From Sphingomonas sp. 32-62-10 (lineage in GTDB: Bacteria > Pseudomonadota > Alphaproteobacteria > Sphingomonadales > Sphingomonadaceae): a DNA stretch of 64,000 nucleotides. The notes under the pieces were generated by a model. It was not told the DNA's origin. It ran no database searches and saw nothing but the letters and a program-made list of their open reading frames with translations. The DNA lies in the NCBI GenBank assembly GCA_002280555.1, contig NCEE01000003.1:18503-82502 (forward strand), given 5' to 3'. Positions 56,188 through 64,000 of this stretch are shown here, piece after piece. Within the stretch, counting starts at the first letter, position 1. Each line of letters begins with the position of its first letter. A program made the translations under genes and the position numbers.

Positions 56188-57089
56188 CCGATATCATTCT
56201 GCACCACTATCCACGCTCACCCTATGCGGAGCTCGTTCGCCGCGCGCTGGGGATCAAGGGTGCACGATGGCACTCGGTCATCATCCCGAACATGGCCCCC
56301 AAGCCCGAGCTTACCCCGCTGACCGGTGGCTATCGCAAGACCCCTGTTCTGCAGATCGGCGCGGACATCTATTGCGATACCGCGATCGCGATCGAGGCGA
56401 TTGAAGCCCACCAACCCTCGCCTACCCTGTTCCCGGCTCCGCTCGGTCGGTTGGGCGCGTTGGTGGCGATGCAGGCGGGTGGGGTGACCTTCGGCCATGC
56501 CGTCGGCTCTGCGATGGCGGTGGTGGCCGACCAGATCGACGATGCCTTTTTCGAGGATCGCAAGGCGCTGTTCGGGATGGATCGTGAACGGATGAAGAAA
56601 GCTGCCCCGCATCAAACCGCACAGTTCATCGGCTGGCTCGCGCGACTCGATGATGCGCTGGCCGACGGCCGCGCTTTTCTGGGTGGCGATGCGCCCGGAT
56701 ATGCCGATTGCGCGACGGGCATGAATGTTTGGTTTCAGGCCGGGTTCGGGTTGAAGGACGCGCGGCTTGCCCCCTTCCCCCATGTTGCCGCCTGGATCGC
56801 GCGGTGCGACGCCATCGGTCACGGCGAGCGGATCGATATGACCGCGCAAGCCGCACTCGACATCGCCCTCGCGGCAACGCCCGCCACCACCGCACAGATC
56901 GACGATGGCTGCGGCTTCACCGAGGGTCAGCAAGTCGCCATCCGCACCGAAGATCCTGGTGCCAACACCGTCACCGGCACGCTGCTCCGCTGCACTGCCC
57001 GCGACATCGTGCTGCTGCGCGACGATCCGCAGGTCGGCACAGTAGCGGTGCACTTCCCGCGGATCGGGCAGATTTTGCGCGCAGCTTGA
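56184..57089 (+). CDS. Glutathione S-transferase-like protein with extra C-terminal domain
   Basis: About 301 residues. The thioredoxin-like N-domain has HHYPRSPYAELVRRAL, KTPVLQI (cis-Pro) and DTAIAIEAIE; a helical GST domain runs to about residue 215 (LGGDAPGYADCATGMNVWF). The last 75 residues form an extra small all-beta domain (GFTEGQQVAIRTED ... VAVHFPRIGQILRA) not found in ordinary GSTs. It overlaps the VOC gene by four bases, so the two may share a detoxification substrate. Function inferred only. Confidence 0.82.
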   Translation: MTDIILHHYPRSPYAELVRRALGIKGARWHSVIIPNMAPKPELTPLTGGYRKTPVLQIGADIYCDTAIAIEAIEAHQPSPTLFPAPLGRLGALVAMQAGGVTFGHAVGSAMAVVADQIDDAFFEDRKALFGMDRERMKKAAPHQTAQFIGWLARLDDALADGRAFLGGDAPGYADCATGMNVWFQAGFGLKDARLAPFPHVAAWIARCDAIGHGERIDMTAQAALDIALAATPATTAQIDDGCGFTEGQQVAIRTEDPGANTVTGTLLRCTARDIVLLRDDPQVGTVAVHFPRIGQILRAA

Positions 57090-57122
57090 GTCCCAATCCC
57101 TAAGTTCCTGCCACATGCCACA

Positions 57123-57193
57123 GCCGTTCGGGCTGAGCGCAGTCGAGGCCCAAGCGTTGCTCTTGCCCTTCGACTTCGCTCAGGGCGAACGGC
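57123..57193. repeat. Palindromic intergenic repeat, unit 1
   Basis: Imperfect inverted repeat: GCCGTTCGGGCTGAGCGCAG at 57123 pairs with CCTTCGACTTCGCTCAGG and GCGAACGGC ending at 57193. The TTCGACTTCGCTCAGGGCGAACGG type of sequence is a recurrent intergenic palindrome in sphingomonads. It may form a hairpin that acts in mRNA stability or termination after the GST gene. Confidence 0.75.
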
Positions 57194-57240
57194 GGCTTGA
57201 TCAAGCCGAAGTTTAGAGTTTGATGACGTTACCTTGGCCC

Positions 57241-57313
57241 GCTCGTTTCGAGCGAAGTCGAGCAACAGGCCAAAAGCGCTACGCAGGATGTCTCGACTTC
57301 GCTCGACACGAAC
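57241..57313. repeat. Palindromic intergenic repeat, unit 2
   Basis: GTTTCGAGCGAAGTCGAG near 57245-57262 and CTCGACTTCGCTCGACACGAAC near 57292-57313 are inverted copies. It shares the GACTTCGCTC core with unit 1 but differs outside. The two units fill most of the 274-base gap between the GST and trxA genes. Confidence 0.75.
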
Positions 57314-57363
57314 GGAATGGGTTTTGATTCAACTAAATGTAATCCCGCTACAGGTAGCGCCCG

Positions 57364-57687
57364 TCAAGCGAGCGCGCCTTCAAGCCAGGCCTTCAGCTTG
57401 CTTTTGGGGGCCGCACCGCTGAAGCGCGCGATTTCCTCACCGCCCTTGAACAGCACGAGGTTGGGGATCGCGCGCACGCCGAAGCGGGCGGCCATTTCCT
57501 CGGCATCGTCCAGATTGGCCTTGGCGATCGTCACCTGCCCGGCCAGTTCATCGGACAGTTCCTCGAGACTCGGTGCGATCACCTTGCACGGGCCGCACCA
57601 ATCCGCCCAAAAATCCACCAGCACGGGCTGATCGGCCTTCAGCACATCGCTGTCGAAGGTTGCATCACTTACTTTGGTCGTCGCCAT
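57364..57687 (-). CDS. trxA: Thioredoxin
   Basis: About 107 residues. The active site WCGPCK is at 30-35 in the usual context FWADWCGPCKVIAP, with the cis-Pro in RAIPNLVLF. AGGAG precedes the ATG at a good distance. It follows addB-addA on the same strand, the usual alphaproteobacterial order. Cytoplasmic reductant for ribonucleotide reductase and others. Confidence 0.97.
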   Translation of the reverse strand: MATTKVSDATFDSDVLKADQPVLVDFWADWCGPCKVIAPSLEELSDELAGQVTIAKANLDDAEEMAARFGVRAIPNLVLFKGGEEIARFSGAAPKSKLKAWLEGALA

Positions 57688-57734
57688 GTCATTTTCTCCT
57701 GATGGTCATCAGATAGGCCGGGTGCGGTTATGTC

Positions 57735-60700
57735 TCAAGCCAGCTGTCCCAAGCTTTCATGCGCGGCACCAAAGGGCGGCTTGTGCGCACCCAGCAATTC
57801 GGGTGGCAGCACGAACAGCACCGGGGTTGCCGTGTAAAGCAAGGCAGCCTCAATGATCCGCCCGGGAAAGATCACGGCAAGCGCTTCGACATAAGCGGCC
57901 ATCTGACGCAGGTGATAGGGCGGGACATCGGCCAGGCTGGCGGGCGCGCGGCGGCCGGTCTTGAAATCGATCACCCGGACCTTGGTGTCGCTCACCAGCA
58001 GCCGATCGACCGTACCCGACACCACAAACCCGCCTGCGACGACAGCAGCGATCGGCGCTTCGGCAAGCGCGTCCGATCCGAATAGCGCGGCAAATTGCGG
58101 GTCGCTCAGCACAGTGCAGACGCTGTCGACGATCTCGCGACGCAACGCGTCGTCCGCAACACCACCGGCAGCCTGCAACCAGCGATCCGCCGCCATCCGT
58201 CGATCATCCGGCGCAACGGCCGGCAAACGCTCGAACAGCGCGTGGATCAGCCTCCCCCGTTCCGCTGCTACGCGCATCACCGCATCGGGCGGCGGGTCAG
58301 CCACCCCGTCCAGCCCCAGCGACGACGGCGCAAGCGGACGCGGCGGACGCGCTTCGACCGGCGCGGGTGTGGCCGCCCATGCGGGCAGCACCACGGGATC
58401 GGGCAGCGTTTCGGCATCCCCTTTGCGTCGGTCAATGGGGCGTGCAGGAGCAGTGCCGGTAAAGTGACGCTCGCTCTCGACAGACTCGACCCCCAGTACC
58501 GTCAGCGCCCGGTCGGCAGCGGCATACCAGCTCGCCGCCGGTGGCACGCCTTTGGCGCGCGGGCCGAGCGCACCCGCGATCACCAGCCGCTCCTCGGCGC
58601 GCGTCGCTGCAACGTAAAACAGCCGCCAATGCTCCTCCAGTTCGCGCGCCTGCACGTTCGCCACCAAATCGAGGAGTGGACCGCCGCGTTCGGCAGCTTT
58701 AGGCCTGAAGATCGGGAATGCCTCCGGATGGTCCTCCGGCGCCCAGCGCAGGATCGATCGCGGCGTCTGGCTGGGATCGACCGTCGCATCGGCCAGGATT
58801 ACCAGCGGGGCCTGCAATCCCTTGGCGCCGTGCGCGGTCATCACCCGAACCGCATCGAGCGGCGCGGAAGGGTCGCGCACGATTTCCACATCGCCGCGAT
58901 CGAACCAGTCGAGAAAGCCCTGCAACGACGGCGTGCCGAGCGTTTCGAATTCGAGCGCTGCGCTCAGCAACTCCTCGATCGGGTCGCGCGCTTCCTGCCC
59001 CAGTCGATTGATCAGCTTGCGGCGTCCATCGAGCGGGCCGGACAGCAACTCCTCCAGCAACTGGTACGGGGTGGCAATATCCGCGCGGGCGAGCAGATCG
59101 TAGAGCGGCTGCAACCGTTCATCCGCCTGCTGCGCGCGCAACTGCCGCCACAAGCTGCCCGGTAAGCGGGGTGCTGCAGCAGCGAGCAAATCTTCCTGCG
59201 TCCACCCGAGCAGCGGCGAAACGAGCAGGCTCGCCAGCGACAAATCATCATCGGGTTGCAGCGCAAAGCGGATTGCCGCGAGCAGATCCTGCACCGCCAG
59301 CGGTGCGTTGAGCCGCAGCCGGTCGACTCCTGCCACCGGTACGCCCTCGGCATAGAGCCGCGCGACGATCAGCGAGGCGAGCTCGCCCCGCCGCTTGACG
59401 AGGATCATGACATCTTCGGGCCGCAACGCCCGCCCCTTGGCTTCCAGCATCAGCGGATCGGCGGGGTCGAGCCACGCCTTCAGCTGGCGCGCAATCTGCT
59501 TGGCGAGCGCGCGGGTGGCATCATCGATCCACTCCTCCTCATCCGCCTCGCTCGCCCCGGCATTCGTCGGCGGCCACAATGTGACATGGCCTGGTCCAGC
59601 GACTTCGCTGGCATGGGCTTCAAGCGCGCCGATTTGCCCCAGCCCGGGTGCGTCGATCGCGCCGATCGCAGTATCGACGAATTCGAGGATCGGCTTGGTC
59701 GATCGGAAACTATGGGTCAGCGACAGTTGATTGAACGCCGTCGCTTCGGCTGACGGATTGTCCAGCAGCACCTCGGCTTTTTCGCGAAACAGTTTTTCGG
59801 CCCAGGCGAAATAGAGCGGGTCAGTCCCCTGAAACCCGAAAATCGCCTGCTTATAATCGCCGACCACGAACAGCGTGCGGGTCCGATCGCCATGGGCGTC
59901 CAGCCCGGCAAAAAATTCGCCCGCCATTGCCTCAACGATTTTCCACTGTCGCAGATTCGTGTCCTGCGCCTCGTCCACCAAGATGTGCTCGGTGGTCTGG
60001 TCGAGCTTGTAGCGGACCCAATCACCCATGCCGGGCTGGCCAAGCAGATCGACGACATGGCGGATCAGATCATCAAAATCGACCGCGCCGATCCGGCGCT
60101 TGGCGCGCGCATAGGCATCGGCATAGACCCGCCCTGCGCCCAGCGCCGCCGCCAGCAAATCGCCATAGGCCGCCCGCTGGACGAGCCCCAGCAACAGGGT
60201 GCACCGCTCGCCGATGGCGATGGCGAGTTCGGCATAATCGAAATCAGCTTCCAGCAGTTTCTTTTGATAAGCGCGCGGTTCGCCTTCCTTGGTGAACACC
60301 ACACCGCGCAAATCGGCGAGCATTGTGGCTCGTTGGGCGGGTGTCGCCTCCACCCAGCATTCGGCGATATCGGCCTGATTGTTGCCGGTTTTGGTACCCC
60401 AGGCACGGTTGGCAGCGGCGATACGGCGCACCGTATCGACGTCGAATTCTTCGTCTACGCACAAATCGGCAATCACCTCGCCGATATTGCCGCTGGGCAA
60501 GTCGAGCGCGCGGCGGATGAACGGTGCGATCCCGCTGGGCAGTGCAGCCATCGCGGCCGGCGACCGGGCGCAAGCATGGAGAAATTCCTCTGCACCCCCC
60601 TCCCCCAGCCGCAAGCTGAGCGCACCAATCGCCTCGATGATCCCCGCCTGGCCCTGCGTTTCGGCATCGACCAGCACCCCCGCCAACGTCTCGCGCAGTA

Positions 60701-61187
60701 GCACTGCTTCCTCGCGTGCCTCGATCGGGCGAAAGCCGGGGGACAGTCCCGCCTCGACCGGAAAGCTCGCCAACAGCCCCTGGCAAAAGCCGTGGATCGT
60801 CTGGATGCGGATGCCGCCGCCGGGCGCATCGAGCAGCTTGGCGAACAGCGTGCGTGCGCGGGCTACCACCACAGGATCATTGTGCGCCTCACCCAGCGCG
60901 AACAGATCTTTCTTCAGCGCCGGTTCGGGCATCCGCACCCAGGCCGCGAGCCGCGCGCTGATCCGCCCGGCCATTTCCGCCGCCCCCGCTTTGGTGAAGG
61001 TGAGGCACAGGATCGCCGCCGGATCGGTGCCGCGCAGCAACAATCGGAACACCCGCGCTGCGAGCACCTGTGTCTTGCCGGTGCCCGCTGATGCCGACAG
61101 CCAGACATGCGCGTCGGGCGCACTCGCCAGCGCCTGATTGCCGATCAGATGAGGCAGATTGGCCGGGCTATCGCGCATCGCGGCCAT
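57735..61187 (-). CDS. addA: Double-strand break repair helicase-nuclease AddA
   Basis: About 1150 residues. Walker A ASAGTGKT is near residue 33-40, UvrD-like helicase motifs follow (VDEAQDTN, VGDYKQAIFGFQG), and the C-terminal RecB-type nuclease has the metal-binding VRVIDFKTGRR with a preceding His and Asp. With AddB it resects ends for RecA loading. A start at 61178 is nearly equal; either overlaps the addB stop. Confidence 0.96.
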   Translation of the reverse strand: MAAMRDSPANLPHLIGNQALASAPDAHVWLSASAGTGKTQVLAARVFRLLLRGTDPAAILCLTFTKAGAAEMAGRISARLAAWVRMPEPALKKDLFALGEAHNDPVVVARARTLFAKLLDAPGGGIRIQTIHGFCQGLLASFPVEAGLSPGFRPIEAREEAVLLRETLAGVLVDAETQGQAGIIEAIGALSLRLGEGGAEEFLHACARSPAAMAALPSGIAPFIRRALDLPSGNIGEVIADLCVDEEFDVDTVRRIAAANRAWGTKTGNNQADIAECWVEATPAQRATMLADLRGVVFTKEGEPRAYQKKLLEADFDYAELAIAIGERCTLLLGLVQRAAYGDLLAAALGAGRVYADAYARAKRRIGAVDFDDLIRHVVDLLGQPGMGDWVRYKLDQTTEHILVDEAQDTNLRQWKIVEAMAGEFFAGLDAHGDRTRTLFVVGDYKQAIFGFQGTDPLYFAWAEKLFREKAEVLLDNPSAEATAFNQLSLTHSFRSTKPILEFVDTAIGAIDAPGLGQIGALEAHASEVAGPGHVTLWPPTNAGASEADEEEWIDDATRALAKQIARQLKAWLDPADPLMLEAKGRALRPEDVMILVKRRGELASLIVARLYAEGVPVAGVDRLRLNAPLAVQDLLAAIRFALQPDDDLSLASLLVSPLLGWTQEDLLAAAAPRLPGSLWRQLRAQQADERLQPLYDLLARADIATPYQLLEELLSGPLDGRRKLINRLGQEARDPIEELLSAALEFETLGTPSLQGFLDWFDRGDVEIVRDPSAPLDAVRVMTAHGAKGLQAPLVILADATVDPSQTPRSILRWAPEDHPEAFPIFRPKAAERGGPLLDLVANVQARELEEHWRLFYVAATRAEERLVIAGALGPRAKGVPPAASWYAAADRALTVLGVESVESERHFTGTAPARPIDRRKGDAETLPDPVVLPAWAATPAPVEARPPRPLAPSSLGLDGVADPPPDAVMRVAAERGRLIHALFERLPAVAPDDRRMAADRWLQAAGGVADDALRREIVDSVCTVLSDPQFAALFGSDALAEAPIAAVVAGGFVVSGTVDRLLVSDTKVRVIDFKTGRRAPASLADVPPYHLRQMAAYVEALAVIFPGRIIEAALLYTATPVLFVLPPELLGAHKPPFGAAHESLGQLA

Positions 61188-64000
61188 ACCATTCGTCGCG
61201 ACGCATCAGCTGATCATAATCGGCATAGGGCGCATATTCGGGGACGAGTTTGGCGGTGAAGGGTTCGTCACCGGTCAGCCAGGTGCCAACGGCCTCGATG
61301 AAATTGTGCGCCGCAATTTTGGTGAAATCGGCGGTGACGATCCGGTCCCGTTTGCCCTCCGGGTCGACAGGCGTGCTCACCTTGCCGAACCCGTCGCCGC
61401 TGCGCGCCATGGACCAATATTCGAACGCGCCGGCCGTCCCGGTGATCGTATCGAACCCGCCCCGCTCGGCAATCAGGCCCAACAGACCGAGCTGCAGGCT
61501 ATACCCGGCGCGCACAGCCGCTGCGGAAGGCGCCTTGCCCGTCTTGTAATCGACGATCCCCAGCCCGCCCTCTGCCAGTCGGTCGATCCGATCGGCGGTG
61601 CCGCGCAATTCGACCCCGGCGATCATGATCTTGCCGGTTTCCTCGGCGATCAGCACCTGCCGTCCTGATTCCGCCTGTTTGTCCATCTCCGCGACGATCC
61701 AGTCGATCGCCTCGATCAACCGGGGCTGCCACAGCGCGCGCATCATTGGATGGGTGCGGGCATCACGCAGCATCGCCATTGCCCGCGCATGAAGCTTGTC
61801 TGGCGCGCAGCGATCTTCCTTCGCCCAGGCCTCGAGGATCGAATGTACCGCCGTACCCCGCCACGCCGCGCTCGGATCGGCATCGACCGGGTCGAGCGTT
61901 TCCAGCCCCAGCACCCGGCGCGCATAAAAGGCATAAGGATCAGCCTTCAGCCGATCGACCTCAGTCACAGAAATTCGCTTCGGGCGCAGATCGGCAGGCA
62001 CCGCGGGGGCTGGCCGATCGGCGGGATCATGCGTTGCTGGCGTATCGAGTGCGGTCGCCCAGCCCTCCAGGTCACGCGCACGTGGCAACCCGCCCGACAT
62101 CGCCTCAAGCCGCAGCCAGAAGCGCGACGGGATTGCCGGCGATTTGGCATCGCGCCGCGACCGGGTGATCAACACATCGGGCGCACCCAGCGCCGCCGCC
62201 AGATCATGCGCCGACAGCCCGATCCGGCGATCGACCCCCGGCAACCCCAATTCGGCGCGGATGCGCGGCGCAAGCCACGGGTCCGGCGCGGGCTGGCCCG
62301 GCCAGACCCCCTCGTTCAGGCCACCGAGGATCATCAGATCGGCGGTTTGCAACCGCGCCTCGATCAGCCCGTAAATCGCCAATCGGGGATGCCCGCCCTG
62401 TGGTGGACGCACCGCGACATCATCCATCAGCGTGCGCAGCAAGGGGGCAAGGCTTTGCGGATCGACCAGCGCAGGGCCTACCCCCGCCTGCTCCTCTATA
62501 TCGGCCAGCAGTTGCGCTGCCGCACGCCCGGCGACCCCGCTCCACATCGCATCGCCGCACAGTGCCTGCGCCGTTTCGCGGAGCATCGCCATCAGCCGGT
62601 CGAGCGGTTGCGCCCCCTTGCCGAACACCGCTGCGATCGGCGCGAGCAACGCTGCGGCTTCGGGCCACCAGGCTGCCGCCGCCCGGCGAATATGCGCTGT
62701 CCGCTTGTCGCCGTCGTGCAGATGCGCGGTGATCCCGTCGAGCCCGGTCACCGGTCGCGGGCCGCGAAGCGCCAGATCGAGCGCGCGCACGCCTTCCAGC
62801 CATGCCAGCCGCGCCTCGCCGAAACGGACCAACGGATGTTTCAACAGCGCCAACAACGCCAGCGGTGCGAAATCCTGTGCTGCGGCCTCGGCAAGCACGG
62901 TCAGCAACGTGCCCGACGGCAGGATCGAGAGCGGCCGCCCGGCGCTGTCGTCGATGGCGATGCCCCAACGCGCGCAATGCGCCGCCACCCGGCGCGCGAG
63001 CGCCCGATCGGGCGTCACCAGCGCGGCGGTCTTGCCCGGCGTTTCGAGCGCCTCCCGCAGCGCCAGCGCTATCGCCTGCGCCTCCGCAGCCGGTGTCGCC
63101 AGCTCGGCCACGCGAACACCGCTCAGACGACGCGCCTCGGCGGGCAGGCTGGTCCATTTGCCGGTGAACTCGGCTGGTGCCAGCGCATTGGCAACCGCGC
63201 GCCCGCGCACCGCTCCTGCATCATGCCCGCCGCCTTCGCGCCATGTCTGCACTTCGGTGCGGTTCACCCCCATCCGGTCAAGCAGCAGCTTCAACTGAAA
63301 CTGCGGATGCGCCTCAATCGCGCGCCGCCGCTGCCCCGTGGCGGGATCGGGCGCATGCGGCCCGAGTGCCTGCCATTCGGCCTCGTCCATATCGGTTGCG
63401 AGGCCAGGAAATACGACCATCCCCTGCGGCAAGTCACTCACCACCCGCAACAGCCGGGCAATCGCCGGGGCGGCGGTGGTGATGCCTGCCGCGCAGACAA
63501 AGCCCGGCGGTGGTGATGCATGCCACCGCTTCCCGAGTCGCTCGAGAAGTTGCGCGCGGCGATCCGCCAGATCGATTGCCCCGATCCGGGCAAGCTCCTG
63601 CGGCCAGCGATCGAGCACCACCTCAAAACTCGCCAGTGCGCGCTGCCAATGGTTTGAAAGCTCGCTTGCCATCTCAAGATTGCGCAGCGCCCGTGGCGAC
63701 ACTTCCTCGACCAGCATCTGATCGAGCGTCCGGGCAAGCTCCCCCGCCAGCCGAACCGCCTCAGCCGCATCGATTGGCGCGCCTGCGCGTGCGCGTTCCT
63801 CGCTCACCAGCCGTGCCAGAATGAGCTGCCGGGTCAGCGGTGCGACAGCGGGCGGTACCGGTGCATCGTCATCGACCGGGTCGATCGCCGCACCTGCCGC
63901 CTCGCTTGCCTCGGCATCGCCGATGGCGACGAGCCGGGGCAGCAGCAACCCGCCGCCGCTGGCGCGCACGAACGCGTCGGTAATCGTCCGCTTGGCGCGA
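61168..64000 (-). CDS. addB: Double-strand break repair protein AddB (N-terminus beyond the window)
   Basis: The open frame continues to the right edge (RAKRTITDAFVRASGGG), so the N-terminus with any helicase-like segment is missing. Seen are the LLPRLVAIGD and LTRQLILARLV stretch, QTADLMILGGLNEGVWPGQ and the C-terminal nuclease GIVDYKTGKAP followed by QLGLLGL. About 944 residues are visible. The start seen at 63969 (GTG) is internal, not the true one. It overlaps addA by about 20 bases. Confidence 0.95.
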   Translation of the reverse strand, partial: RAKRTITDAFVRASGGGLLLPRLVAIGDAEASEAAGAAIDPVDDDAPVPPAVAPLTRQLILARLVSEERARAGAPIDAAEAVRLAGELARTLDQMLVEEVSPRALRNLEMASELSNHWQRALASFEVVLDRWPQELARIGAIDLADRRAQLLERLGKRWHASPPPGFVCAAGITTAAPAIARLLRVVSDLPQGMVVFPGLATDMDEAEWQALGPHAPDPATGQRRRAIEAHPQFQLKLLLDRMGVNRTEVQTWREGGGHDAGAVRGRAVANALAPAEFTGKWTSLPAEARRLSGVRVAELATPAAEAQAIALALREALETPGKTAALVTPDRALARRVAAHCARWGIAIDDSAGRPLSILPSGTLLTVLAEAAAQDFAPLALLALLKHPLVRFGEARLAWLEGVRALDLALRGPRPVTGLDGITAHLHDGDKRTAHIRRAAAAWWPEAAALLAPIAAVFGKGAQPLDRLMAMLRETAQALCGDAMWSGVAGRAAAQLLADIEEQAGVGPALVDPQSLAPLLRTLMDDVAVRPPQGGHPRLAIYGLIEARLQTADLMILGGLNEGVWPGQPAPDPWLAPRIRAELGLPGVDRRIGLSAHDLAAALGAPDVLITRSRRDAKSPAIPSRFWLRLEAMSGGLPRARDLEGWATALDTPATHDPADRPAPAVPADLRPKRISVTEVDRLKADPYAFYARRVLGLETLDPVDADPSAAWRGTAVHSILEAWAKEDRCAPDKLHARAMAMLRDARTHPMMRALWQPRLIEAIDWIVAEMDKQAESGRQVLIAEETGKIMIAGVELRGTADRIDRLAEGGLGIVDYKTGKAPSAAAVRAGYSLQLGLLGLIAERGGFDTITGTAGAFEYWSMARSGDGFGKVSTPVDPEGKRDRIVTADFTKIAAHNFIEAVGTWLTGDEPFTAKLVPEYAPYADYDQLMRRDEWYGRDAR

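Noticed and set aside
57123..57313. CRISPR-like repeats
   Set aside because: The repeats are inverted pairs, not regularly spaced direct repeats, and no cas genes are present.
61750..63516. Long open frame of nearly 590 codons on the plus strand
   Set aside because: It is antisense to addB; Arg/Gln/Pro-rich sequence without family character is a GC-rich shadow.

Overview
The window reads as a stretch of housekeeping chromosome from an alphaproteobacterium of the order Sphingomonadales. It is GC-rich and densely coded. The signs are an IclR/RraA-type catabolic locus, a large TonB-dependent receptor, alphaproteobacterial blocks (comF-grxC-nitrilase-DUF1178; addB-addA-trxA; clpP-clpX near tig), tandem Flp pilins, and a palindromic intergenic repeat built on a TTCGACTTCGCTC core. 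I see no transposase, integrase of a mobile element, phage gene or CRISPR array. The placement rests on gene order and protein style, not on rRNA.

Layout. 1-2.1 kb: start of an exported protein cut by the window edge, an RraA-family aldolase-like gene and a divergent IclR regulator. 2.1-4.8 kb: a gene-poor gap, then pyrB coupled to a dihydroorotase-like gene that has lost its metal ligands. 4.8-8.8 kb: a ParA ATPase, a ribbon-helix-helix-like protein and a TPR-SPOR protein in one operon, with a divergent Sel1-SPOR protein. 8.8-12.4 kb: serB, miaA and a pterin cluster (folB, a FolM/PTR1-like reductase, folE). 12.5-16.7 kb: TonB receptor, double terminator, S-formylglutathione hydrolase, SWIB-domain protein, tRNA-Arg. 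16.9-20.5 kb: DUF1178, nitrilase, glutaredoxin and comF on one strand, then a methyltransferase and mutT. 20.5-21.3 kb: three tandem Flp pilins with strong terminators.

21.3-27.0 kb: accA, a XerC/D recombinase, a 604-residue unknown exported protein and a 45-residue membrane microprotein on the minus strand, diverging from aroK-aroB-DUF2256. 27.2-28.9 kb: a three-domain metallo-beta-lactamase/pseudo-receiver/GAF protein. 29.0-33.5 kb: radA, then a four-gene run with start/stop overlaps (cvpA, NifU-like scaffold, CPA2 antiporter, DUF423). 33.6-40.1 kb: Nu-class GST, GT4 glycosyltransferase, PadR regulator, and a coupled rarA/serine hydrolase/MmcQ/RNase-H-like run ending at tRNA-Thr. 40.2-45.7 kb: EEP phosphatase, patatin-related protein, LapA-like protein, pyrF, methyltransferase, GNAT.

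45.8-53.5 kb: protein quality control and export (clpX, clpP, GT2 glycosyltransferase, trigger factor with an unusual His/Lys/Ala-rich tail, tRNA-Leu, secA). 53.6-57.1 kb: a small unknown protein, a TonB-like protein, argJ, a VOC protein and a GST with an extra C-terminal domain. 57.1-57.4 kb holds two palindromic repeat units. 57.4-64.0 kb: trxA, addA and addB, with addB running off the right edge.

Nothing here is a classic defence island. The points most worth a second look are the ParA/RHH/SPOR cluster, the MBL-receiver-GAF fusion, the trigger-factor tail, the Flp pilin with an altered cleavage site, the metal-less dihydroorotase and several overlooked small proteins.
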